The translations under genes were made by a program, and so were the position numbers. A stretch of DNA of 64,000 nt, taken from the NCBI GenBank assembly GCA_045658965.1, contig JAZOVZ010000078.1, forward strand, positions 1-64,000, given 5' to 3'. Source of the DNA: SVQP01 sp045658965. Lineage in GTDB: Bacteria > Bacillota > Clostridia > Oscillospirales > CAG-272. This document shows, piece after piece, positions 18,166 through 25,205 of this stretch; position 1 is the stretch's first letter; every line of letters starts with the position of its first letter. The notes under the pieces are model-generated. The model saw only the letters and a program-made list of their open reading frames with translations. It did no database searches and was not told the DNA's origin.

Positions 18166-18194
18166 TTGCAAATCGGATTTGAATATGATATAAT
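18166..18194 (+). promoter_or_regulatory. sigma-A promoter of tRNA-Arg
   Basis: TTGCAA (18166-18171), 17-bp spacer, TATAAT (18189-18194), ten bases before the tRNA. Confidence 0.8.
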
Positions 18195-18204
18195 AACACG
18201 GTAC

Positions 18205-18281
18205 GCACCGGTAGCTCAGCTGGATAGAGCACAAGCCTCCGACGCTTGGTGCCGCAGGTTCAAATCCTGTTCGGTGCGCCA
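18205..18281 (+). tRNA. tRNA-Arg (CCG)
   Basis: Acceptor GCACCGG pairs with TCGGTGC (one G-U pair). D arm GCTC/GAGC, anticodon stem CAAGC/GCTTG with loop CTCCGAC (anticodon CCG), T arm with TTCAAAT, discriminator G and encoded CCA. It decodes CGG. A partial copy of its 3' end lies at 18418-18440. Confidence 0.95.
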
Positions 18282-18285
18282 AAAA

Positions 18286-18325
18286 TAAGCAGATTGTCCC
18301 TTCAGGGGCAGTCTGCTTATTTTTT
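18286..18325 (+). terminator. tRNA-Arg terminator
   Basis: Stem ATAAGCAGA...TCTGCTTAT extended by CCC/GGG around a TTCA loop, followed by T5. Confidence 0.85.
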
Positions 18326-18417
18326 GTTCACTTTGATCGATTTGAACCTCGCGCTCGTAAGAGCGCTACATTTGCGCTGGGCAACTGAATGCCTTATACG
18401 ACTATTCGCGCAAATAT

Positions 18418-18440
18418 AGGTTCTAAATCCTGTTCGGTGC
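18418..18440 (+). other. partial copy of tRNA-Arg 3' end
   Basis: The 23 bases AGGTTCTAAATCCTGTTCGG plus TGC match tRNA-Arg 18256-18277 apart from one inserted T. They cover the T arm and the acceptor 3' strand without the CCA. Such 3' tRNA copies are usual at integration sites of mobile elements. Only about 140 bp separate it from the intact tRNA, so any element is gone. Confidence 0.6.
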
Positions 18441-18445
18441 CCTCA

Positions 18446-18540
18446 CCCATACAATCCTCTTTTCTCTCTTTGATTCTATCTTTACATTTCGCCCTATCCG
18501 TGGTATAATATAGAAAACCCTGAAAGGCGGTACACCCATG
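18446..18540 (+). repeat. duplicated promoter/leader, copy 1
   Basis: About 95 bp nearly identical to 19103-19196. It includes TTTACA (18481-18486), 17-bp spacer, TATAAT (18504-18509), the ribosome site AAAGGCGG and the start codon of the 149-aa gene. Confidence 0.85.
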
Positions 18541-18987
18541 AATTGGCAAGAGTTTTATGATGCTGTCCAAGAATCTTATCACATAGAAGATGAAAAAACG
18601 GTCATTAAAATTCCTTTTGAAAACATCATTGAAGTAAATAGCGAATGCCTGATTTTCAAGAATCTCAATGGGGCTGTCGAAAAAATCAATCTTGACGAAT
18701 GTGTTCGGAATTTCAACTTGGCTTGGGGAGAAACAGCACAAAACCGCTCCGAAAAAATCATAAGAGTTGTAGGAGGCAGGTGCTTTTTAAGATCAAGAGC
18801 AGAAGCCTTTTATGAGTTTTTTACATCCGAGCATCATACAAGATTCTGTATGCCCTTGAAGCAAACCATTTTTCACAAGTTTTTGAGAAAGATTGGTTGG
18901 GACCCGGATCCCAAAGCCTTTTCGAAGTTTTATTCTTTGCAGAAAAAACTCAATGCATTTGAATATTCCGCTATTGATTTGACTTAA
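18538..18987 (+). CDS. hypothetical protein
   Basis: A 149-aa soluble protein with no signal peptide, membrane helix or motif I recognise. It is mixed alpha/beta and rather basic towards the C-terminus (KFLRKIGWDPDPKAFSKFYSLQKKL). Its promoter, leader and ribosome site are a copy of those of the next gene (metallophosphoesterase, 19194), so expression should parallel that gene. Its base composition is more AT-rich than the flanking genes, which suggests recent arrival. A terminator follows at 19025. Confidence 0.7.
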   Translation: MNWQEFYDAVQESYHIEDEKTVIKIPFENIIEVNSECLIFKNLNGAVEKINLDECVRNFNLAWGETAQNRSEKIIRVVGGRCFLRSRAEAFYEFFTSEHHTRFCMPLKQTIFHKFLRKIGWDPDPKAFSKFYSLQKKLNAFEYSAIDLT

Positions 18988-19024
18988 ATCAACATCATTT
19001 AAAACGGTCACCAAACAAACCGCG

Positions 19025-19053
19025 AAGGACATCCAACAGAGGGTGTCCTTTTT
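19025..19053 (+). terminator. terminator after the 149-aa gene
   Basis: Stem AAGGACATCC/GGGTGTCCTT with a short loop, followed by T-rich sequence. Confidence 0.75.
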
Positions 19054-19102
19054 GCGTTGGTTGTACCGCTCAGGATGACACGTGCGGCAGGAGCAAGCCC
19101 CA

Positions 19103-19196
19103 ACCATACAATCCCCACTTTCCTCTTTGATTCTATCTTTACATTTCGTCCTATCCGTGGTATAATATAAAAAACCCTGAAAGGCGGTACACCATG
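19103..19196 (+). repeat. duplicated promoter/leader, copy 2
   Basis: TTTACA (19138-19143), 17-bp spacer, TATAAT (19161-19166), then AAAGGCGG and the ATG of the metallophosphoesterase. The direct repeat spans promoter to start codon and has only a few mismatches with copy 1. Confidence 0.85.
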
Positions 19197-19889
19197 AAGC
19201 TCGGCATTTTTACAGATGCGCACTATTCGTCCGCGCCTCTAACGTGCGAACGCAGATACAACAATCAATCCCTGCGCAAGAACAAGGAGGCTTACGCCTA
19301 TTTTGCCGCCGAGGGATGCGATCTGATCGTGTGCTTAGGTGACCTGACCGGCTCGGAAGCTACCATGGAGCAGGAGATCAACAATCTTGCAAACATTGCC
19401 GCCGTCATGCACAGCACCCCCATTCCCACGGTCTGCTTGATGGGAAATCACGACGCCTACGCCTTTGAGCGCGACAAATTCTTTGACATCCTCGGCATTC
19501 CCCAAACCGATGAGCTACACATGCAAGACCGCCGACTGCTGTTTTTGGATGCCTGCTACTCCAAGGACGGCAACCCTTACACCCCCGGCCGCGTGGATTG
19601 GAAGGACACGTTCTTCCCCGACGAGGACGGTTTGCGCCAAAAGCTGACCGACGCCACCGAGGACACGTACGTCTTTGTACACCAGAACATCGACCCCGCA
19701 GCAGATCCCGCTCACAGAATCCATAACGCGGACGCGCTTTTCGCCATGATCCATCAAAGCGGCTGTGTTAAAACCGTGTTCCAAGGGCACTACCACCCCG
19801 GCTGCCGCTCGGAATACCATGGCATTGGCTACATCACCCTTCCTGCCATGTGCGAAAATGAATTTGCTTATTGGGTGTTTGAGATCTAA
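19194..19889 (+). CDS. calcineurin-like metallophosphoesterase
   Basis: A 231-aa cytoplasmic protein with the complete dimetal phosphoesterase signature: D-x-H near the start (FTDAH), GDLTG (about residue 49), GNHD (about residue 83), an isolated His in VHQN (about 162) and GHYH (about 196). It should hydrolyse phosphomono- or diesters; the natural substrate is unknown. It is followed 24 bp later by the AAC(3)-like gene, probably in one transcript from the promoter at 19138. Confidence 0.9.
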   Translation: MKLGIFTDAHYSSAPLTCERRYNNQSLRKNKEAYAYFAAEGCDLIVCLGDLTGSEATMEQEINNLANIAAVMHSTPIPTVCLMGNHDAYAFERDKFFDILGIPQTDELHMQDRRLLFLDACYSKDGNPYTPGRVDWKDTFFPDEDGLRQKLTDATEDTYVFVHQNIDPAADPAHRIHNADALFAMIHQSGCVKTVFQGHYHPGCRSEYHGIGYITLPAMCENEFAYWVFEI

Positions 19890-19913
19890 ATCCAATCAAA
19901 AAGAGGTATCAAT

Positions 19914-20723
19914 ATGCGCCATACGTACACCAAAACCGAAATTCTCGCACAGCTTGCTGCGCTGAATCTTCCCCGCGACCGCGTCGTTCTCATGCACTCC
20001 TCTCTGCGCCTTATCGGGCAGATCGAGGGCGGTGCTAAGACGCTGCTTGACGCGCTGATCGAGCATTTCACCGCAGACGGCGGTCTTTTCTGCGTGCCCA
20101 CGCACACTTGGGCAAATCTTTCCAAAGATATTGTGCTGGACGTTTCCGATCCGCACACCTGCCTTGGTGCGTTCTCCGATTTTACGCTTTCCGACGGGCG
20201 CGGCATCCGCACCGAGAACCCCACCCATTCCATGGTGGTGTTTGGCGAGCGCGAAAAAGCCGAGGCGTTTGTGGCGGGCGAGATCGACGTGATCTCGGGT
20301 ACTGCGCCCGAAAGCTGCTACGGCAAGATATACGAGATGGGCGGCTTCGTGCTGCTGGTGGGCACGTCGCACGCGCGCAACACCTATTTGCACGCGGTGG
20401 ACGAGATGCTGCAGATCCCCAACCGCATCACCGACGACACGACCGAGGTCAAGATCAAGCGCGCATCGGGCGAGGTAGTCACGAGATGCGTCAAGCGTCA
20501 CAGTTGCACCTTTACCAATGACATTTCGGCACGTTTTCCCCAATTTGAGACCGCATTCCGTTACCACGGTGCCATCACCGACGGTCGTATCGGCGACGCG
20601 CCCGTGCAGGCGTGCGACGCGCGCATCATGAAGCAGGTCATGGAAACGATTTTCGCCCGCGCGGACCGCGATCCCCTTTCGGACGAGGCGGCATTGTCGC
20701 CCGTTTGGTACGTAAATCAATAA
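19914..20723 (+). CDS. aminoglycoside N(3)-acetyltransferase family protein
   Basis: A 269-aa protein of the AAC(3) fold. It has the early block VVLMHSSLRLIGQIEGGAKTL (acetyl-CoA side), VPTHTW, the RTENPTHSMVVFG region and the His/Asp-containing VGTSHARNTYLHAVDE segment. Family members acetylate the 3-amino group of aminoglycosides, but many chromosomal members act on other amines, so resistance cannot be assumed. AAGAGG lies upstream of the ATG, and it is the second gene after the metallophosphoesterase. Confidence 0.88.
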   Translation: MRHTYTKTEILAQLAALNLPRDRVVLMHSSLRLIGQIEGGAKTLLDALIEHFTADGGLFCVPTHTWANLSKDIVLDVSDPHTCLGAFSDFTLSDGRGIRTENPTHSMVVFGEREKAEAFVAGEIDVISGTAPESCYGKIYEMGGFVLLVGTSHARNTYLHAVDEMLQIPNRITDDTTEVKIKRASGEVVTRCVKRHSCTFTNDISARFPQFETAFRYHGAITDGRIGDAPVQACDARIMKQVMETIFARADRDPLSDEAALSPVWYVNQ

Positions 20724-20731
20724 TGCAAATA

Positions 20732-20775
20732 AACAGCTCCCGATGGATTTCGAATCTATCGGGAGCGTTGTTTAT
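20732..20775. terminator. bidirectional terminator
   Basis: Stem GCTCCCGAT/ATCGGGAGC (20736-20744 and 20758-20766) between the convergent AAC(3)-like and NUDIX genes, with AT-rich flanks. Confidence 0.8.
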
Positions 20776-21221
20776 TTAATTTTTCTCACACGCACATCAT
20801 TCAATATATCATTGTGCTGCTTGCAGAACAATTCGGGCACATTGTCCAATCCGAAATATTTGAGCTCCATCGTTTCTTGTTGATCGCAAAAGAGTTCTCC
20901 TCCTGTTGCTGTAAGCTCATATGCAATCAATATGCTTTGGAATTTGTCTCCATTGCGGCATTCCACGTCAAAATCCGTGTATATCCCGATCAATTCTCCG
21001 ACCTCAACGTCCAAACCGGTTTCTTCCTTGACCTCGCGCACGGCTGCCATTTGCGGCGTCTCGCCCAATTCGACAGTGCCACCGGGAAAGCCCCATTGAT
21101 CACAATCGCCACGACGCTGCAGCAGCACCTCTCCATCACTGTTGAAAATGCAACCACCCGCGTGCACCAACATGATTTTCTCATGTCCGACTTTACTTCT
21201 AATCCACTGAATGTAATTCAT
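20772..21221 (-). CDS. NUDIX hydrolase
   Basis: A 149-aa protein with a full Nudix box, G-x5-E-x7-REVKEETGL (about residues 47-69), that binds Mg and cleaves nucleoside-diphosphate-linked compounds. The substrate is not predictable. Its ribosome site GAGG overlaps the last codons of the RAYT gene, four bases upstream, so it is likely translated from the end of that message. Confidence 0.9.
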   Translation of the reverse strand: MNYIQWIRSKVGHEKIMLVHAGGCIFNSDGEVLLQRRGDCDQWGFPGGTVELGETPQMAAVREVKEETGLDVEVGELIGIYTDFDVECRNGDKFQSILIAYELTATGGELFCDQQETMELKYFGLDNVPELFCKQHNDILNDVRVRKIK

Positions 21222-21224
21222 ATT

Positions 21225-22043
21225 TTACCTCATTTCATCATCCGCCGTATAAAAGCAATCAAATTGCCATCTGATCGGGTTTTCGTAAATGTATTTGGCG
21301 ATTTGTTCATAATCCTCGCGGTTGCGGATAATGTGGTCGTGGAATCCACGTTGCCATATGGTTGAATCTCCAAATCGTTTGTGAATCTCTTTCGAGGCAT
21401 TCATTTTGATATATCCAACCATTTTCGAAATCACTGATCGACCACGTAGGGGCGATTCACGAATCGCCCGCGCATCCATGGTATCCGTAATCACAATAAT
21501 CAAATGAATATGATTGGGCATAATTACATAACTATCCACAAAAGCAGAATAATTATCGGGAATATGGCTTATTACCCCGGCAATAATTTTCCCGTATTCG
21601 GTTAATTGAATGGGGGATTCTTGTGTTGTCCCAACAACATGAAGGGCGACATTCTCCGCGGGCGATTCGTGAATCGCCCCTACGGCGTTGTGGGGATTGG
21701 TTTCGGCGGGCGATTCGTGAATCGCCCCTACGGTGTTGCGAGGATTGGTTTCCGCGGGCGATTCGTGAATCGCCCCTACGGCGTTGCGGGGATTGGTTTC
21801 GGCGGGCGATTCGTGAATCGCCCCTACGGTGTTGTGGGGATTGGTTTCGGCGGGCGATTCGTGAATCGCCCCTACGGTGTTGCGGGGATTGGTTTCCGCG
21901 GGCGATTCGTGAATCGCCCCTACAACACGCGATAGGGTGCATTTTTTTCGATGCGTACATATGGTAATGAAATACGCTCCCGGGCTGCTATAATCGAAAT
22001 CCTTAAGACGTAATCTTTTACGGATCGGCAATTTGTTCTCCAT
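21225..22043 (-). CDS. REP-associated tyrosine transposase (RAYT) with internal REP array
   Basis: A 272-aa Y1/HUH transposase of the IS200/REP type. The HUH motif is in MPNHIHLIIVI, and the tyrosine region is WQRGFHDHIIR followed by DYEQIAKYIYENPIRW. Between the N-terminal strand (YFITICTHRKK) and the HUH motif lies an unusual insertion of six 16-residue units VGAIHESPAETNPRNT (about residues 41-135), encoded by six 48-bp DNA repeats each containing a REP palindrome. A seventh degenerate unit and another REP (reverse orientation, at 21446) follow. The frame is intact, so the gene may still be active. It starts four bases after the TIM-barrel hydrolase stop and is cotranscribed with it. Confidence 0.9.
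   Translation of the reverse strand: MENKLPIRKRLRLKDFDYSSPGAYFITICTHRKKCTLSRVVGAIHESPAETNPRNTVGAIHESPAETNPHNTVGAIHESPAETNPRNAVGAIHESPAETNPRNTVGAIHESPAETNPHNAVGAIHESPAENVALHVVGTTQESPIQLTEYGKIIAGVISHIPDNYSAFVDSYVIMPNHIHLIIVITDTMDARAIRESPLRGRSVISKMVGYIKMNASKEIHKRFGDSTIWQRGFHDHIIRNREDYEQIAKYIYENPIRWQFDCFYTADDEMR
21446..21473 (+). repeat. REP element inside the RAYT gene
   Basis: GTAGGGG followed by the palindrome CGATTC-AC-GAATCG and CCCGC. The GTAG tetranucleotide 5' of the hairpin is the mark of RAYT-linked REPs. It is read as part of the transposase (RAIRESPLRG). Confidence 0.85.
21658..21923 (-). repeat. six-copy REP tandem array (48-bp period)
   Basis: Six copies of the REP hairpin (GTAG ... 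CGATTC-AC-GAATCG ... on the minus strand), whose CTAC ends lie at 21683, 21731, 21779, 21827, 21875 and 21923, exactly 48 bp apart. The spacer (CGGCGTTGCGGGGATTGGTTT type) is also repeated with small differences. 48 is a multiple of three, so the array stays in frame. Confidence 0.95.
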
Positions 22044-22047
22044 TTGC

Positions 22048-23313
22048 TCACCCTTTAATCAACCGATACTCCACCGTAAACGCCTCGTCGTTGGCGTTCT
22101 GGATGCGGTACAGGACGGCGTCGCCCTTATCAAGGGTGACCTCGATGCGGTCGGTGCTATCGGCTACGACGTACTGGCAGCCGTCCACTTTAGACACCTC
22201 GTACAGGCGGTAACTGCCATTCAGGGGCAGACTAAACGATTGCGCGAGCTCATAATCGCGGTTGAGGATCATGATATAGCCGTTGCCGTAATCGTCCTCA
22301 AACTCGGCAACCGATACGCGCTTGGGCAATTTATCCGCCAGGTACGCGCTGTCCTTCTCGGTCTGATGCATTTCTGTAAACGCCGCAAAACCCGTGTCAA
22401 GGGTTTGGTCGTGTATGACGCGCCTCGACGAGAGTGCCATCAGCGTGCCGCCCAGGTTGCGGAACTCCTCGTGGATGACCTTCTGATCCTCAAACGACCA
22501 TTCCTTATTGCCGTCCTGATCGATGATCGAGCCCACCGCCGAGAAATGCTGCAACGCCTTGCATCCGTACAGGGTGGCGGCATACATCATGCTGCGGATC
22601 ATGGGGAAGGTGAAATACCCCGCCTTATGCAGATCCACGCCCTGATAGTAAAACCACAAGGGCAGCCCGTACTTCTCGCCTAAGAACTTCATACAGCCAA
22701 GGTCAAGCCACATTTTGGAGTCGTCCAACTGCTTTTCAAGTGTGTAGCCCGGCAAGCCCACGGGATAATAATCCAGCGACAGAATGGGCGGGTTGATGGT
22801 GGTTACGTACCGCTCGAGGTAAGCGGCAAACGTGCCGCTCTCCCATGTGTCGTCGGGGTTATAGCTGGGAATCGCTACCGTAAAGGGCAACAGATCGGGG
22901 GCTTCGCGCTCGCACTCATCGGTCAAGGCCCGCGCCGCCTCCAGCTGGTCATCCTTCCACGGCTCATCCCAAATGTAATAGCCGATCAATCTCTTATACG
23001 CGCGCTTTTCGCGAATGACCTCGGACAAGGCATCGCTCTCGCAACGGCGATACTGCTGCATGCCGCCGTAGCGCGAAAGGTCTTGGAAAATGAGATCCAG
23101 CCCCTCCTGCTCGCAGTAAATGACCGCCTCGTCCGCCTGCTCGTGCGTTGCCCAGCCTATCTCAACCGTATTAAAGCCCGCGTCCTTGCAGTTGCGCAGG
23201 CACTTGCGCATATCACCCGCACGCGCAGAGAAATTAGAAAGGATGAAATGATCCTGCTTCCATGCGCGGCTCTTGTTTCCAAGCGGATATCTTGCAAAAA
23301 TTTTATGTTCCAT
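22048..23313 (-). CDS. TIM-barrel glycoside hydrolase-like protein
   Basis: A 421-aa cytoplasmic protein (no signal peptide). Its order of motifs fits a clan A glycosidase-type barrel followed by a small beta domain: GFNTVEIGWATHEQADEA, GYYIWDEPW with a possible acid Glu (about residue 117), LSLDYYPVG, then LPLWFYYQG. The last 90 residues (DDYGNGYIMILNRDYE, YRLYEVSKVDG) look like the C-terminal beta-sandwich of such enzymes. I cannot place it in a numbered GH family. It lies 9 bp after the alcohol dehydrogenase in the glycyl radical enzyme operon. Confidence 0.7.
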   Translation of the reverse strand: MEHKIFARYPLGNKSRAWKQDHFILSNFSARAGDMRKCLRNCKDAGFNTVEIGWATHEQADEAVIYCEQEGLDLIFQDLSRYGGMQQYRRCESDALSEVIREKRAYKRLIGYYIWDEPWKDDQLEAARALTDECEREAPDLLPFTVAIPSYNPDDTWESGTFAAYLERYVTTINPPILSLDYYPVGLPGYTLEKQLDDSKMWLDLGCMKFLGEKYGLPLWFYYQGVDLHKAGYFTFPMIRSMMYAATLYGCKALQHFSAVGSIIDQDGNKEWSFEDQKVIHEEFRNLGGTLMALSSRRVIHDQTLDTGFAAFTEMHQTEKDSAYLADKLPKRVSVAEFEDDYGNGYIMILNRDYELAQSFSLPLNGSYRLYEVSKVDGCQYVVADSTDRIEVTLDKGDAVLYRIQNANDEAFTVEYRLIKG

Positions 23314-23322
23314 AAATCCCCT

Positions 23323-24420
23323 TTACTCCTTGACCAACAGCGTTTTGACGTTGTTGCCCGACATGGCGTCCTCAATTGCCTTGTTGACGTCCGCTACCGC
23401 ATAGCGGCTGCCAAGAGATACAATGGTCTCGTGGCACTCGGGGTGCGCGCAAAGGAACTGCAAATAATCCTTGACGTCTACCATGGAATACTGCGACGAG
23501 CCAATGATGTGCAACGCCTTGAAGGTGATGATCTGCGGCTGGATCTCGATGCCGCCGCTGTTGCTGTACTGTCCGGGGATGAGATATACACCGCGATTGC
23601 GCAGAATATCCATGCCCTGTGCTACCGCTGCGGGCGCACCGGATGCTTCAAAGCAAAGGTCTACCCCAAGACCGTTATTTTCAGATTGCAGCTTCTTTGT
23701 AACGGCATCCTTGCCGTCACGCGTGATGTTGAGCACCTCATCCGCACCCAGCGCAAGTGCAAGCGCTTCTCTTTGCGCGTTCTCTCCTGCCGTGATGGCA
23801 TATACCTTTTTCACGCCCATCGCCTTGAGATACAGCACGGCAAAGCAGCCCACGGGTCCAAGACCCTGCACTACGGCTACCGTGTTACCATGCAGCTTGA
23901 CGCCTGCTTGACCGGCAAGACGGAAGGCATGAATGGCGGTAGGTCCGGGGCAAGCAAAGGTGGCAACCATGGCGGGATCCAGCTCCGCGGGGATCTTGAC
24001 CAGATTGGAAAGAGGCGTGTAATTGACCTCGGTATAGCCACCGTACATGTAAGGCGCAACCTCAACGCTGCCGCCGTTGGTCACCTGCATATTCACGCAG
24101 TTGGCGTCATCGCCCTCGCGGCACAAAAGGCACTCACCGCAGGGCACGGCAATATCCGCGATGACGTTGTCGCCCGCGCAAAGTCCGTACGCCGCTGCCT
24201 CGGCTGCGTCACAATCCACCAGTCTGCCCACAAATTCGTGCCCGACAATGGTCATGGGGTCAACGTAAAGCGTACCGCGGCAAAAATGCAGGTCGGTACC
24301 GCAAATGCCGCTGGCGATCAACGAGCATCTGCCATAGCCCGAGGGCGTTTCGGTCACTTCAAATTCTCTTACCTCAAAGGGCTTGTGCGGGCCCATAAAT
24401 ACTGCTGCTTTGACTTTCAT
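23323..24420 (-). CDS. zinc-dependent medium-chain alcohol/polyol dehydrogenase
   Basis: A 365-aa MDR protein. Catalytic zinc ligands are in GICGTDLHF and GHEFVGRL, and the structural-zinc cysteines in PCGECLLCREGDDANC. The nucleotide-binding GLGPVG lies near residue 174. It would oxidise a secondary alcohol or polyol with NAD(P), or reduce the aldehyde/ketone made by a dehydratase. I choose MKVKAAVF at 24420 because GAGGTG precedes it. It lies between the activase and TIM-barrel genes, so it may process the product of the glycyl radical enzyme. Confidence 0.9.
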   Translation of the reverse strand: MKVKAAVFMGPHKPFEVREFEVTETPSGYGRCSLIASGICGTDLHFCRGTLYVDPMTIVGHEFVGRLVDCDAAEAAAYGLCAGDNVIADIAVPCGECLLCREGDDANCVNMQVTNGGSVEVAPYMYGGYTEVNYTPLSNLVKIPAELDPAMVATFACPGPTAIHAFRLAGQAGVKLHGNTVAVVQGLGPVGCFAVLYLKAMGVKKVYAITAGENAQREALALALGADEVLNITRDGKDAVTKKLQSENNGLGVDLCFEASGAPAAVAQGMDILRNRGVYLIPGQYSNSGGIEIQPQIITFKALHIIGSSQYSMVDVKDYLQFLCAHPECHETIVSLGSRYAVADVNKAIEDAMSGNNVKTLLVKE

Positions 24421-24431
24421 AATACACCTCA

Positions 24432-25202
24432 TTAACGTTCAATTTTGACTGCAAAATACTGCTTATACATGCTTTCAATACGGGCAATTTCCTCCTGCGA
24501 GAGCGGCTGCACGTCGGCATACGCGTAAGACAGCCCCATTGCCTCGTATTTGCCTATCCCCATGCGGTGAAAGGGCAAAAGATCGACTGTTTCCACGCTC
24601 GCCGCACGCAGCTGCGCGCACATGTCCGTGCATTGCTCATTTGACGTATTGACGCCGGGGATGAGCGGAATTCTGACGCGCACGCGCGCGCCACTTTTGA
24701 TCAGGCGGCACAAATTATCATAGATCAGCTCGGCATTGCCGCCAAACTGCGCATATGCCGCGCCATCGGGGATCTTATAATCAAAGTAAAAGGCGTCTGC
24801 CGCGTCCATAACGGCGGCAAAGCTCTCCCACGGCACGCTTCCCGCCGTGTCTATGACGGTCGGCACACCCCGCTTGCCAAGCTCCCTTGCAAGCTCTGCA
24901 ACACCGTGCGCCTGCAACAGCGGCTCACCGCCGCTGATTGTGACACCGCCACCGCTTGCGCGGTAAAAATCCTCGTCCTCCATCAGCTCCCGGGTCAACT
25001 GCTCCACACTCATACGCGTGCCGTACTTGCGCACCTGATCTGCGCCCTTGAAGTACAGAGTCTGTGGCAGGGGCGAGACGGTTTCGGGGTTATGACACCA
25101 CGGACAGCGCAGATTGCACCCCTTTAAGAACACCGTGGTGCGGATGCCGGGGCCGTCCCCCGTTGAAAAATGTTGCACGTTGGATACGATCAGCTCTGCC
25201 AT
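24432..25202 (-). CDS. glycyl-radical enzyme activating protein (radical SAM)
   Basis: A 256-aa PflA-type activase with the radical-SAM cluster motif C-x3-C-x2-C in GCNLRCPWCHNPE (about residue 29) and the SAM-binding GGGVTISGGEPLLQ. It uses SAM to place a glycyl radical on its partner enzyme. It has no extra ferredoxin-like 8-Cys insert, unlike many dehydratase activases, and is short. It lies three bases after the glycyl radical enzyme gene, so the pairing is clear. Confidence 0.93.
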   Translation of the reverse strand: MAELIVSNVQHFSTGDGPGIRTTVFLKGCNLRCPWCHNPETVSPLPQTLYFKGADQVRKYGTRMSVEQLTRELMEDEDFYRASGGGVTISGGEPLLQAHGVAELARELGKRGVPTVIDTAGSVPWESFAAVMDAADAFYFDYKIPDGAAYAQFGGNAELIYDNLCRLIKSGARVRVRIPLIPGVNTSNEQCTDMCAQLRAASVETVDLLPFHRMGIGKYEAMGLSYAYADVQPLSQEEIARIESMYKQYFAVKIER

Positions 25203-25205
25203 ACC

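Noticed and set aside
18335..18417. Decayed second tRNA on the minus strand (GAGGTTCAAATCG-like T arm)
   Set aside because: Only the T-arm-like piece and one possible stem are visible; no acceptor pairing or anticodon arm can be drawn.
19914..20723. Mobile aminoglycoside-resistance cassette
   Set aside because: No integron, IS or other resistance gene is adjacent; the gene follows a metallophosphoesterase under a normal chromosomal promoter.
21658..21923. CRISPR array
   Set aside because: Regular 48-bp period, but the spacers are also repeated, the units lie inside a coding frame and there are no cas genes.
23083..24435. 450-aa plus-strand frame over the alcohol dehydrogenase
   Set aside because: Antisense shadow of a gene with complete zinc-ligand motifs.
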